Shown here one piece after another: positions 53,767 through 61,699 of a stretch of DNA of 64,000 nucleotides. Positions within the stretch are counted from its first letter, which is position 1. Every line of letters starts with the position of its first letter. Source of the DNA: Nocardiopsis sp. YSL2 (GTDB taxonomy: Bacteria; Actinomycetota; Actinomycetes; Streptosporangiales; Streptosporangiaceae). Position numbers and translations under genes: made by a program. The notes under the pieces were generated by a model. That model worked only from the letters and a program-made list of their open reading frames with translations, did no database searches and was not told the origin of the DNA. The stretch is from NCBI RefSeq assembly GCF_030555055.1, contig NZ_JAMOAO010000001.1, forward strand, positions 992,001 to 1,056,000. Direction: 5' to 3'.

Positions 53767-54693
53767 TTACCCCACCTCCACAAATCGTTGGACCATGTAA
53801 TCATATTCGTAGTCAAGAACATAGTCGGATGCCTCTGGGTACACACCGAGGCTCTCAAAGAACGGTCCATTTTCTGTTCCATCGGCCCGCACTGTGATGG
53901 AATCTTCAATTCCATCAGTGGAAATATGAACAATGATTTCCCAACGACACCAGCACTCACCGCTGTAAGTCGTCACATTGATCGGAATAGGCTCTCCATT
54001 CTCAAGATGAATAGCCTTGCCGTCAAAGTAGTTTCCAGCCAGCAATCCATCTTCCAAAGCCAATGCAACTGGCTCATCAGCATCAAGATTGAAAACAATC
54101 GACTCCGCATTTTCCACCCCCTCTCCCTGAATCTCAACTCGAGCAGCACTGGGCGCCGGACTTCTTTCTTGGACAACAGCCTCAATGTCCCTGATTCGAA
54201 CCCTCTGATCCCAATTCCCCGTGAGAACTATTTGATATTTTCCACTTCCAGCACAAGGCGACTCCGGATCAGCGCAGAAAAGTGGAACCCTAATCCCACC
54301 GAGATCGGTTATTTGCTCATCCACATAATTCCAGTCTGGGACTTGACTCCCAGAAGGATCAGGATCAAGTTGTTCAATCACCTCCTGATCATCTAGAGAA
54401 ATTGCATCCTGAAAAACCCAGGTCATCCCACCCAGGTCTTCATTGATCGCCCTCACATCAACATGGAATGGATCCTGGATCGAGCGGGATACAGATGGCA
54501 CGAGAAGCCTCGTTATCCCCAAATATGCAACGATAGCAAGCACCACAAGCGCCGCCAGCAGGATGACTAGAACCCTAGTGGGTATCCCAAAGTAGTTGTA
54601 CTGCTTCTGATGTTCGCCGTTCTGCTGATAGGCCGTCGGCCCGGAAAACTCGTTCCGAGCATTCTCGCCACTTCGAGGAGACAGGGGTTCCAT
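53767..54693 (-). CDS. Receptor-like single-pass membrane protein with N-terminal RHIM-like motif
   Basis: 308 residues; no full-length family recognised. The short N-terminus (1-38) holds a motif at about 14-36: NEFSGPTAYQQ, then G, then QYNYFG. One membrane helix follows (about 40-62), then ~245 residues with four Cys (LFCADPESPCAG, GECWCRWE) that look extracytoplasmic and beta-rich. The coding GC is far below the flanking chromosome, with many A/T third positions: recent transfer. ATG 54693 has GGAG 7 bases upstream. The motif is shared with the divergent neighbour at 54896. Inference: the outer domain senses something and the inner motif passes the signal on. Confidence 0.8.
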   Translation of the reverse strand: MEPLSPRSGENARNEFSGPTAYQQNGEHQKQYNYFGIPTRVLVILLAALVVLAIVAYLGITRLLVPSVSRSIQDPFHVDVRAINEDLGGMTWVFQDAISLDDQEVIEQLDPDPSGSQVPDWNYVDEQITDLGGIRVPLFCADPESPCAGSGKYQIVLTGNWDQRVRIRDIEAVVQERSPAPSAARVEIQGEGVENAESIVFNLDADEPVALALEDGLLAGNYFDGKAIHLENGEPIPINVTTYSGECWCRWEIIVHISTDGIEDSITVRADGTENGPFFESLGVYPEASDYVLDYEYDYMVQRFVEVG

Positions 54694-54895
54694 TAAAGGG
54701 CTCCAATTCCTTGAATCTATCGACCCACACTTAATCAATCACTCTTACGTTCGAAATAAGAACGAGCCAAACGGCACAAAGCGCCATAAATGAGACACAA
54801 CATAACAAGTGCACTACCTGAATCTTATACATCATGCGTCTTCACCTTCAATGATCGATCACCAAGACAGCTCCATAAGTGATATATTTGAGGAC

Positions 54896-55225
54896 ATGAA
54901 CCAGCAGACCAAGCGAACCACCCTAATCACCGCGACCTTCATCCTCATCCCCTTGTTCCTTGCAGCAGGAGGCGTGTTCATCTATCTTGGGCTGGACTCT
55001 GCTGACAAGCTCGCGAGCGTTCTCGGCTTCTTTCTCACATCCGTTAGTCTCTTCCTCACTGGAGTCACGGTCTTCATGAGTCGAGCCTCCTCCAAGAAGC
55101 ATGAGTCTGACGCGGAACCCGCACAGGAATCACCTTCCCCACCCGCATCCTCCGGTAGGAACGTATTCAACGGCCCCACAGCGGTGCAGATCCGGGGACG
55201 AAGCCAGCACAACAAATTCGGATGA
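54896..55225 (+). CDS. Two-TM hairpin membrane protein with C-terminal RHIM-like motif
   Basis: 109 residues from ATG 54896. Topology: basic N-terminus (MNQQTKR), TM1 about 9-32, short acidic loop (DSADK), TM2 about 39-63, basic SRASSKKH, a polar linker, and a C-terminal NVFNGPTAVQIRG followed by SQHNKFG. Both ends are predicted cytoplasmic. The last ~21 residues match the motif in the divergent gene at 53767. TATATT ends 7 bases before ATG, which suggests a leaderless mRNA; a start at ATG 54851 or GTG 54809 cannot be excluded. Effector or adaptor role is inferred from layout. Confidence 0.75.
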   Translation: MNQQTKRTTLITATFILIPLFLAAGGVFIYLGLDSADKLASVLGFFLTSVSLFLTGVTVFMSRASSKKHESDAEPAQESPSPPASSGRNVFNGPTAVQIRGRSQHNKFG

Positions 55226-55486
55226 CTTCCAACCCGGTAGCCATCAGCAATCCGCTCTGTTTCTCGACAGACTAAGGCGCATCCATCTTACTTCCATATG
55301 CGTCCATAATCTTATCCTCTTCCAATTCCCTGGGTTGATGATGATTAATTAATCTATGCGCATAGTGTCCGAAGGCGCCCTGGGAGGGGCGGAGTCCGAG
55401 GCCAGATCCCTGAACTGGAGGTTTTCGTCCGGAAGATCGGGGATAATCAACCTTGCTCGCGTCGCACCCCCAGACGTCATGGATGG
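55226..55486. other. Intergenic region before the STAND gene
   Basis: AT-rich on the left (GATGATTAATTAATC near 55338) and GC-rich on the right. The transition near 55370 may mark a junction of differently sourced DNA. No ORF supported. Confidence 0.4.
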
Positions 55487-57919
55487 ATGATGGTGACCAC
55501 CCCCCCTCGGCCCGGACGCCCCTCCCACCCGGTACCAGCCCCGGACAGCCCTCTCGGAACCTTCGCCCTCGGACTACGCGTGTTGAGGGAAGAAGCAGGC
55601 TCGCCCAGTTTCCAGCGGATGGCCGAACAGGCGAGGATCCTGGAGTTGCGGGTGTCGGCCACCTCGCTGCGCAACGCCGCATCGGGAGAGAGGTTCCCCA
55701 GTCTGGCAACTGTCACCGCCTTCGTTCGGGTGTGCCTGTCGTTGACCCCCGGCGCTGGGAAGGAGGTCCTCAGCAACTGGCAGCAGCGCTGGGGGCATCT
55801 GACCGAGAGAGCCGGAGACGATGGTGAGGAGGGAGCCGGTGGCGTAAGGGAAGTGCCTTCGGCACGACGGCCGAAGGGGAACCTGCCCGCCGAGACGGAC
55901 AGCTTCGTTGGCCGCGACGACGATCTCCGGGCGCTCGCTCACCGTCTGGAACGCGCCCGCCTGGTGACCTTGACCGGCATCGGCGGTGTGGGCAAATCGC
56001 GACTGGCGCGCCGGGTGGCCGCCCGGCGTGCCACGGCCCACCGTGACGGGGCTTGGCTGGTGGAGCTCGCCCCGGTGACCGACCCCGAGGCGGTGGCCTG
56101 GACGGTCGCCACCGCACTCGGAGTCCAGGAGGACGACCCCTCGGACGCGGTCGCGCAGCTGGCTCGCCAGCTGCGCGACCGGCGCATGTTGCTGGTCCTG
56201 GACAACTGCGAGCACGCCCTGGCGGCCTGCGCACGGCTGGTCGACGCGCTCCTTGAGGCCGCTCCCGGTCTGACGGTGCTGGCGACCAGTCGCCGTTCCC
56301 TGGGCACCGCGGGAGAGCACGTGTGGCCTGTGGCTCCGTTGACCGTGCCAGACGGCGGAGCTAACGGCCAAGCCACGACCAACCCGGCGGTCCAGCTCTT
56401 CACGAACCGGGCCGCAGCGGCCTGGCCGGACTTCTCCCTGACCGGGGCCAATATCGGTGACGTCGCCGAGTTGTGCCGCCATCTGGAGGGTCTACCGTTG
56501 TCCATCGAGCTGGCCGCCCGCTGGACGCGCACCCTATCCCCCCGCCAGATCCGCGAACACTTCCTCGACCGACACCGCCTGCGCTCGTCAAGCCCGGGTG
56601 GCCGTGCCCGCCACCAGAGCCTGCACACCGTCCTGGACCACAGCCACGACCTGTGCTCCCCCGGACAGCGGACCCTGTGGGCGCGCATGTCCGTGTTCGC
56701 CGGGCCCGTCACGGCCGAGGACGTGTGCTCCGTCGCCGGGTTCGACCCCCTGGACGCCGACTCTGCCCTGACCGCTTTGGACTCCCTGGTCGACCAGTCC
56801 ATCGTCGTCCCGGTCGACACCCCCACAGGACGCGGATACACCCTGTTGGAGACCGTGCGCGACTACGGACACCACAGGCTGGCCGAGACGAAAGAGCAAC
56901 CCCTCCTGCGCGAACGACACCAGGAATGGTTCATGGCACTGGTGCACCAGGCCTACACGCGCAGCTACGGACCTGATCAGGCGTGCTGGCTGTCCCGGCT
57001 GCGCACCTCCATCAACGACATCCGCCTCGCGCTCGACAACGCCTGCCACGACGGAACCGACCCCGAACACGTCCAGGTCACCGCCGCCGACCTGTGGCAG
57101 TACTGGATGGTCAACGGGCGTCTGGCCGAAGGACGGAGTCGGCTGGAGCGCGCACTGTCGCTGTCAGCGAAGCCCACCTACTCGCTGTGCCGGGCACTCT
57201 GGGCCTGCGGGTACCTCGCTTTCGTTCACGGTGATCACGGGGTGGCGCGTGATCACGCCAAGCGCGCCCTGGAGATCGCCCGAAGTCTGGGCAATACTGA
57301 GTCCGAGTACGGCGCCCGCGTACTGCTGGCCCTGACCACCCTCGGTCGGGGTGGCCTGTCCCGCTCGTTGGAGTTGGCCCAGGGCTCGTGGAGTACGACC
57401 GACGGGTCGGGATTCATGAGACAGCTCTGCGCATCCGTCACGGGACTGGCCTACACATTGCAGGGAGGGTTGGACGAGGGGATGGCATGGCTGGCCAGAT
57501 CACGTGAGATAGCTGAGCGCCACGGGGAGATCTGGCACCACTCCTACAACCTCTGGGCCATGGGTCTTAACCTGCTCCTGCGCGGCGACCTGTCGGCCGA
57601 TGGGTACCTGCGGCACGCACTCAGCCTCAAGGCATCGATCGGTGACCGTCTGGGGATACCCGCCGTGGTAGAGACATTGGCCTGGTATGCGCAGGAGCAG
57701 GGCGACGACGAGCACGCCGCTCTTCTGCTGGGCGGAGCGGAGGCGCTGTGGGGCACCACCGCTCCACGCTTGTTCCGGTTTGAAGGGCTGGTGGCCCTGC
57801 ACCGGGGGACACACGGACGAATCCGGGAAGCGCTGGGGCAGGAACGGTTGGTGGAATTGATGGAGCAGGGTCGAGGACTGGGTTTCGAGGACGTAGTGCG
57901 AGTAGCAGTAGGCGACTGA
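55487..57919 (+). CDS. STAND NTPase: HTH, NB-ARC and TPR (NLR-like/AfsR-like)
   Basis: 810 residues. N-terminus about 20-105: an XRE-like helix-turn-helix segment (LGTFALGLRVLREEAG...SATSLRNAASGERFPSLATV). NB-ARC ATPase about 140-430 with P-loop GIGGVGKSRL (about 163-172), Walker B LLVLDNCEH (about 233-241), TSR sensor and GLPLSIELAA (GLPL motif). Then a winged-helix region and C-terminal TPR-like helices (about 560-800). No LuxR HTH at the C-terminus. STAND proteins of this build act as signal-triggered switches in regulation or as NLR-type defence sensors. Its place on an island beside two motif-sharing membrane genes favours the second, by inference. Confidence 0.85.
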   Translation: MMVTTPPRPGRPSHPVPAPDSPLGTFALGLRVLREEAGSPSFQRMAEQARILELRVSATSLRNAASGERFPSLATVTAFVRVCLSLTPGAGKEVLSNWQQRWGHLTERAGDDGEEGAGGVREVPSARRPKGNLPAETDSFVGRDDDLRALAHRLERARLVTLTGIGGVGKSRLARRVAARRATAHRDGAWLVELAPVTDPEAVAWTVATALGVQEDDPSDAVAQLARQLRDRRMLLVLDNCEHALAACARLVDALLEAAPGLTVLATSRRSLGTAGEHVWPVAPLTVPDGGANGQATTNPAVQLFTNRAAAAWPDFSLTGANIGDVAELCRHLEGLPLSIELAARWTRTLSPRQIREHFLDRHRLRSSSPGGRARHQSLHTVLDHSHDLCSPGQRTLWARMSVFAGPVTAEDVCSVAGFDPLDADSALTALDSLVDQSIVVPVDTPTGRGYTLLETVRDYGHHRLAETKEQPLLRERHQEWFMALVHQAYTRSYGPDQACWLSRLRTSINDIRLALDNACHDGTDPEHVQVTAADLWQYWMVNGRLAEGRSRLERALSLSAKPTYSLCRALWACGYLAFVHGDHGVARDHAKRALEIARSLGNTESEYGARVLLALTTLGRGGLSRSLELAQGSWSTTDGSGFMRQLCASVTGLAYTLQGGLDEGMAWLARSREIAERHGEIWHHSYNLWAMGLNLLLRGDLSADGYLRHALSLKASIGDRLGIPAVVETLAWYAQEQGDDEHAALLLGGAEALWGTTAPRLFRFEGLVALHRGTHGRIREALGQERLVELMEQGRGLGFEDVVRVAVGD

Positions 57920-58151
57920 ATCCCGCCAGGTGTGATGAAGACGCGAATCCTTGGGTATTTGAATCGGCTATGTATAAGCGTCACCTTGGGCTGCGCGAAC
58001 ACACTGCTGTTTGTTCGAACAGCCAGGGGACCTTTGATCCGATCGGGTGATGGCCCCGGGAGCGAGGAAACCCCAGGCCAACAGGGGTGAAACCGTACTC
58101 TGGCCTGGGGTCGGTCGGGCTGTATAGCTCCTGGTGTGCTCGGTGGTCCGG
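57920..58151. other. Junction region between STAND gene and integrase
   Basis: Expected position of the second element's attachment site, since actinobacterial integrases lie next to att. GAATCCCGCCAGGTGTG (57921-57937) matches the tRNA 3' stretch GAATCCTGCCGGGTGCG at 14 of 17 positions. Contains an inverted repeat at 58071-58110. Confidence 0.4.
58071..58110 (-). terminator. Inverted repeat after the integrase gene
   Basis: CCCCAGGCCA (58071-58080) and TGGCCTGGGG (58101-58110) are perfect complements with a 20-base loop, 41 bases past the integrase stop. Terminator or attachment-site structure. Confidence 0.55.
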
Positions 58152-59639
58152 CTACGACACCGGGGCCTTCGCCGGGACCGGCACGCCGCGCAGCAGCGAC
58201 GCGGTGGCCTCGGCCGCCGCTTTCGCGACGTCGGGGAACACCGTTTGGTACGTGTCCTGGGTGAAGTGGACGGTCGCGTGCCCCAGTTCGTTGGAGACGA
58301 CCTTCACGTCCGTTCCCGCGGCCAGCGAGAGCGAGGCAGCCCCGTGGCGCAGCCCGTGCAGCGTGATCGGCGGCAGACCCGCCGCGCGGGAGATGCGCAG
58401 GAACCAGTCACTGACCTGCGCCGGATGCCACCCCGACCCGTCCTGGCGGGTGAACGCCAACCCGGTGTCCGTCCACTCCTTTCCCGCTTGGAGTTTGGCC
58501 TCCAGTTGGAAGCGTCGCCACGTGCGCAGGACCTTGATCGTGTCCTGGTCCAGGGTGATGGTGCGCTGACCGGCCGCGCTCTTCGGCGTCGTCGTCACCG
58601 TCTCCCACGCCAACTGCACCACCTGGACTCGGATGTCGATCTGCCCGTCCGTCAACCGGGTGTTGGACCACGGCAGCCCGACCGCCTCCCCTCGGCGCAG
58701 GCCCTTGACGGCGATGAGGTGGAACATCGCATACAGCCACCGGTACTTCCTCGCATGGGCCAGGAAGGCACGGGTCTGCTCCGGGGTCCACACCATCACC
58801 TCGCCCGGCACCGTCCCGTCCGCCTTCCACTGACGCACCCGGTCGGGCGTCCACACCATCGGCTTGACCCTTGGGCACGAGGGGAGCCGCACGTGCGAGG
58901 CGATGTTCACCGATACCGGCAGGTCCGGGCGGCGCACCGCGTCCGACAGGGCGCTGCGCAGCGTGGCGCGGATCCGGTGCTTGGTAGAGAGCGAGATGAC
59001 CCGTTGTCCGCGCGCCGACGCCTTGACCTTCGCATCGTCGGACTCACGGCACTCCAGGATGTGGATGTTGGTTTCCTCGATCGAGGCGAACATCGCCTCG
59101 ACGTGGCGGGCCTGGAGCTTGTCCAACCGCCGCCGACCCAGGTGCGGCACGAGGTACTTGGTGATGTGGCCGGCGTAGGACGCCCGGGTTCCGAGGGCCA
59201 GGTCGGGTTTGCCGTCCAACCACTCCTTCAGCCAGGACTCGACGGTGGGGACCTCGGCCCGTACGTCCACCCCGGTACCGATGCGCTTGCGGACCTCCTC
59301 CACATCGGGGAGTGGTCGGCGCTGGTTGAGTGCGGTCTGGATCAGGTCCGCGACCTGCACCTCAACGTCCTCATCCCCCGAGGCCAGGACCATCAGCGCC
59401 TTGACCTGGTCCAGCCCCTCCAGAGCCTCGGTGTAGGTGGACAGTCCGACCCGGCGGGCCTGACGCCGTTTCCCGTCTGCGGTGCGTGGGAGTTCGTACT
59501 GGAACGCCCACGCCCCATGCGCCGGATTCCAGCCCCCGCCCCTGCGCTTGAGCTGAGGGCACCTCACCCCCAGGGCACGTCCGGATGTCTCCTCGCGGCA
59601 CCCGCACCGTTTGAACGTGGACCCCTCACGTGATGCCAT
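58152..59639 (-). CDS. int: Tyrosine-type site-specific integrase
   Basis: 495 residues. N-terminal Cys-rich start (FKRCGCREE), SAM-like core-binding domain about 130-250, catalytic domain about 285-485. Catalytic residues: Arg315/316 (KGLRRGEAVG), His428 and Arg431 (HGLRHG), His454 (LGHATVHF), nucleophile Tyr464 (TQDTYQTV). All are present, so the enzyme looks active. ATG 59639 directly follows the stop of the xis gene (TAG then ATG), so the two are co-translated. Homologous to the remnant at 53008, suggesting the same tRNA-Arg target. Confidence 0.95.
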   Translation of the reverse strand: MASREGSTFKRCGCREETSGRALGVRCPQLKRRGGGWNPAHGAWAFQYELPRTADGKRRQARRVGLSTYTEALEGLDQVKALMVLASGDEDVEVQVADLIQTALNQRRPLPDVEEVRKRIGTGVDVRAEVPTVESWLKEWLDGKPDLALGTRASYAGHITKYLVPHLGRRRLDKLQARHVEAMFASIEETNIHILECRESDDAKVKASARGQRVISLSTKHRIRATLRSALSDAVRRPDLPVSVNIASHVRLPSCPRVKPMVWTPDRVRQWKADGTVPGEVMVWTPEQTRAFLAHARKYRWLYAMFHLIAVKGLRRGEAVGLPWSNTRLTDGQIDIRVQVVQLAWETVTTTPKSAAGQRTITLDQDTIKVLRTWRRFQLEAKLQAGKEWTDTGLAFTRQDGSGWHPAQVSDWFLRISRAAGLPPITLHGLRHGAASLSLAAGTDVKVVSNELGHATVHFTQDTYQTVFPDVAKAAAEATASLLRGVPVPAKAPVS

Positions 59640-59909
59640 CTACGACCTCGCATTCGTCTGCGTGTTCTCGCGCGCCCCGCACCCGCCACACCCGCCGCCC
59701 ACCGGCAGACCGAGATAGACGAGCACCCCGGCTGTGGGGATGGCCCAGGTCCTGCCGGTCCGGTGAGCCGGGACAGGAAAGATTCCTTGGCGGAGGAGCC
59801 GGTAGGTGGTGGTGCGGCCCAGACCGAGCATCCGACCCGCCGTGACCGGGTCAAGCACCACCGGCAACGACCCGACCTCAGCCAGCGTGGCCGGGCTGTT
59901 CACTGCCAC
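59640..59909 (-). CDS. xis: Excisionase-like helix-turn-helix protein
   Basis: About 89 residues. A MerR/excisionase-type HTH is visible: LDPVTAGRMLGLGRTTTYRLLRQGIFPVPAHRTGRTWAIPTA (residues about 16-57), where the first helix pair and the W-x-I-P wing match actinobacterial xis genes directly upstream of int. GTG 59909 has GGGGAGG 8 bases upstream; GTG 59903 is an alternative. A Gly/Cys-rich tail (GGGCGGCGA) follows. It should direct excision by the downstream integrase. Confidence 0.85.
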   Translation of the reverse strand: MAVNSPATLAEVGSLPVVLDPVTAGRMLGLGRTTTYRLLRQGIFPVPAHRTGRTWAIPTAGVLVYLGLPVGGGCGGCGARENTQTNARS

Positions 59910-60723
59910 CTCGTCCACCTCCCCACCACCTCTGATGTGCACGGATGCACTGCGCGGCCCTGCGTTTGGCAGGGCAGTACGCATCCACGCTCGATCTCGC
60001 CGAGGTGGTCAAGCGGATTCGGCGGGTTCCCCGTCCGATGGGCGGAGAACCTCGCCCGAGAGACCGTTTTGTAGGAGTTCACCCCATTCCCCCTGGGTGG
60101 CCGCCCGGCCCGGGAGCCGGGGCTGGGCGGGGCGGGGCCGTCAGACGGCCCGCCCGCCCCGGGCGGCGCCCCATGGGGTGCTGAACCGGCCCCGGGCGGT
60201 GGGGCCGATGTCGGGGCGCTGGTGGCCGCACACGCCCCCGGCTGGGACAACCCCGCGCAGGCCGCCCCCGGGTGGTGCCGCCCCCAGGGGTGGTTCGCTG
60301 GCCAGGGCCGTGATGTCAGGTGCAGGTGGTGGGGTCTCGTCATCGGCGATCCTCTTCGTCGTGTCGTCGTCTCGCCCTGATAACCCCCAAAGAAGACGCC
60401 TCCAGGACGGATTCGACATCGAATCTGAGATCTCACAACGCCGCGAGATGAGCAGCCAAGACCTCGTTCGCCTCGCCCAGCGCGGAGCACAACCCCACCA
60501 GACCGGAGAAGACGCGCCCGAGGCGACAACGCCAGGATCATCCAGGCCACGGCGGTGGGCGATCTCCACCCGCGCCACTAACTCGGGGACCCTTCTTGTG
60601 GCGCCCCTATGGCGGGAGAGGGGACACAGACCTGGACACAGAGAGGGATGGACCGCAGAGACGATGGCAGGACACGGGTACCGCTTCGAGGGAGCGGGGG
60701 CGGTCGGTGCCTTCACACCGTGA

Positions 60724-60779
60724 GGCGCCGCCCGCCCCCTACGTGAAGATGACTACCCACTGGGTATAAGTCTGGGCAC
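60724..60779. repeat. 56-bp direct repeat, copy 1
   Basis: 53 of 56 bases match the block at 61357-61412 (offset 633). Core: CCCCCTACGTG, GATGACTACCC, CTGGGTATAAGTCTGG. Weaker similarity continues for another ~45 bases. Each copy is followed by a 12-bp iteron array. Confidence 0.85.
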
Positions 60780-60857
60780 CCATCGGCCCACCCGTAGCGG
60801 CCCCGACCTGCACTGATAACGCCAACAGGGTGATCCGTTCAAAGCGGCCCTCCCAGA

Positions 60858-60929
60858 GGCCCGCTTACCGGTCCACTTACCGGCCCGCCTATAGGCGGAG
60901 TCACAGGCCCACTTACCGGCCCATACTCA
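60858..60929. repeat. 12-bp iteron array 1 (six units)
   Basis: In exact 12-base register: GGCCCGCTTACC, GGTCCACTTACC, GGCCCGCCTATA, GGCGGAGTCACA, GGCCCACTTACC, GGCCCATACTCA. Three units share GGYCCRCTTACC; the others diverge. Consistent with binding sites for a replication, transfer or partition protein. Confidence 0.75.
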
Positions 60930-61356
60930 AACGTGAGCATGACACCAACAATGTTCGCATTCCATCTTGGTGCCGCCAACCTCGAAGAGACCACCCCTCG
61001 CACCCGACACGACACCACCTCACCTCCAAGACCAGAAGAACCATCGGCCCGACACCCTCAGCCGATACCGGTGACCACCGAGTGGATCTCGCCCGCCGGA
61101 CGGCCCGCTGCGCCTCGCACGCCCCACTTCCGCAGACCACACGAGCAGGTGCAGGGGACCAGGGGGCGTGCAGCGCTCGGCGCCGGGCGACTCGAGCGCC
61201 CGCATCGCCTCCCCGAAAACCCGCACACAGGATCCTTTATTCATGATTCATAAAGAAAAGAAAGGTTAATACGGGGAGAGGAGAACGGGGGATCGAAAAA
61301 GGTGTGGGTGAGCCCACGGAGGTGTCCAGGGCGGGTGGTGCCTCCCGCTCGCCGGG

Positions 61357-61412
61357 GGCGCCGCCCGCCCCCTACGTGAGGATGACTACCCGCTGGGTAT
61401 AAGTCTGGACAC
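61357..61412. repeat. 56-bp direct repeat, copy 2
   Basis: Second copy of the block at 60724-60779, three substitutions. It is followed by GGACCACTTGAG and then array 2. Confidence 0.85.
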
Positions 61413-61474
61413 GCGTTGGACCACTTGAGTAGGCCCTGACCTGCGGTTATCCACGTGGAGAGGGGGTCCAACGA

Positions 61475-61522
61475 GGCGGACCACCCGTTGGACCCCTTGT
61501 TGGACCACCCGTTGGCCCGGGT
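61475..61522. repeat. 12-bp iteron array 2 (four units)
   Basis: GGCGGACCACCC, GTTGGACCCCTT, GTTGGACCACCC, GTTGGCCCGGGT in 12-base register. Outlying GTTGGACC is at 61415-61422 and its inverse GGTCCAAC at 61465-61472. In rotated register (GGACCACCCGTT) the units resemble array 1's GGYCCACTTACC. Confidence 0.75.
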
Positions 61523-61699
61523 TCACTTCGTTCTCACATCGCTCTCACTCCGGCTTCAAGGGACCGCAGGGATCAGCATCATAAACTTTTCCAATCGAAT
61601 ACAAAGAAGACCTTCATCCCCCTTTCGTGACACCCGCAGCGCAGCCCACAGGCGGTCGCGAAGGATCTTGAACAAAGCACCATCCCAACGAGAACCCGG

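Larger units (their letters stand above)
59910..61699. other. 1.8-kb region without a confident gene, with duplicated iteron blocks
   Basis: Two overlapping minus-strand frames deserve mention: 59900-60343 (147 residues, MTRPHHLHLTSRPWP..., GAGGA 6 bases upstream) and 60141-60419 (92 residues, MSNPSWRRLLWGLSG..., coding-like third positions). They overlap, so at most one is real; I call neither. AICE-type elements carry a replication gene here, but none is recognised. The rest holds the duplicated 56-bp blocks and 12-bp iteron arrays listed separately. Confidence 0.5.

Noticed and set aside
54982-55215. 77-codon minus-strand ORF inside the two-TM gene
   Set aside because: Antisense shadow; no ribosome site.
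60858-61522. CRISPR-like short repeats
   Set aside because: 12-bp tandem units without spacers are iterons, not CRISPR repeats.
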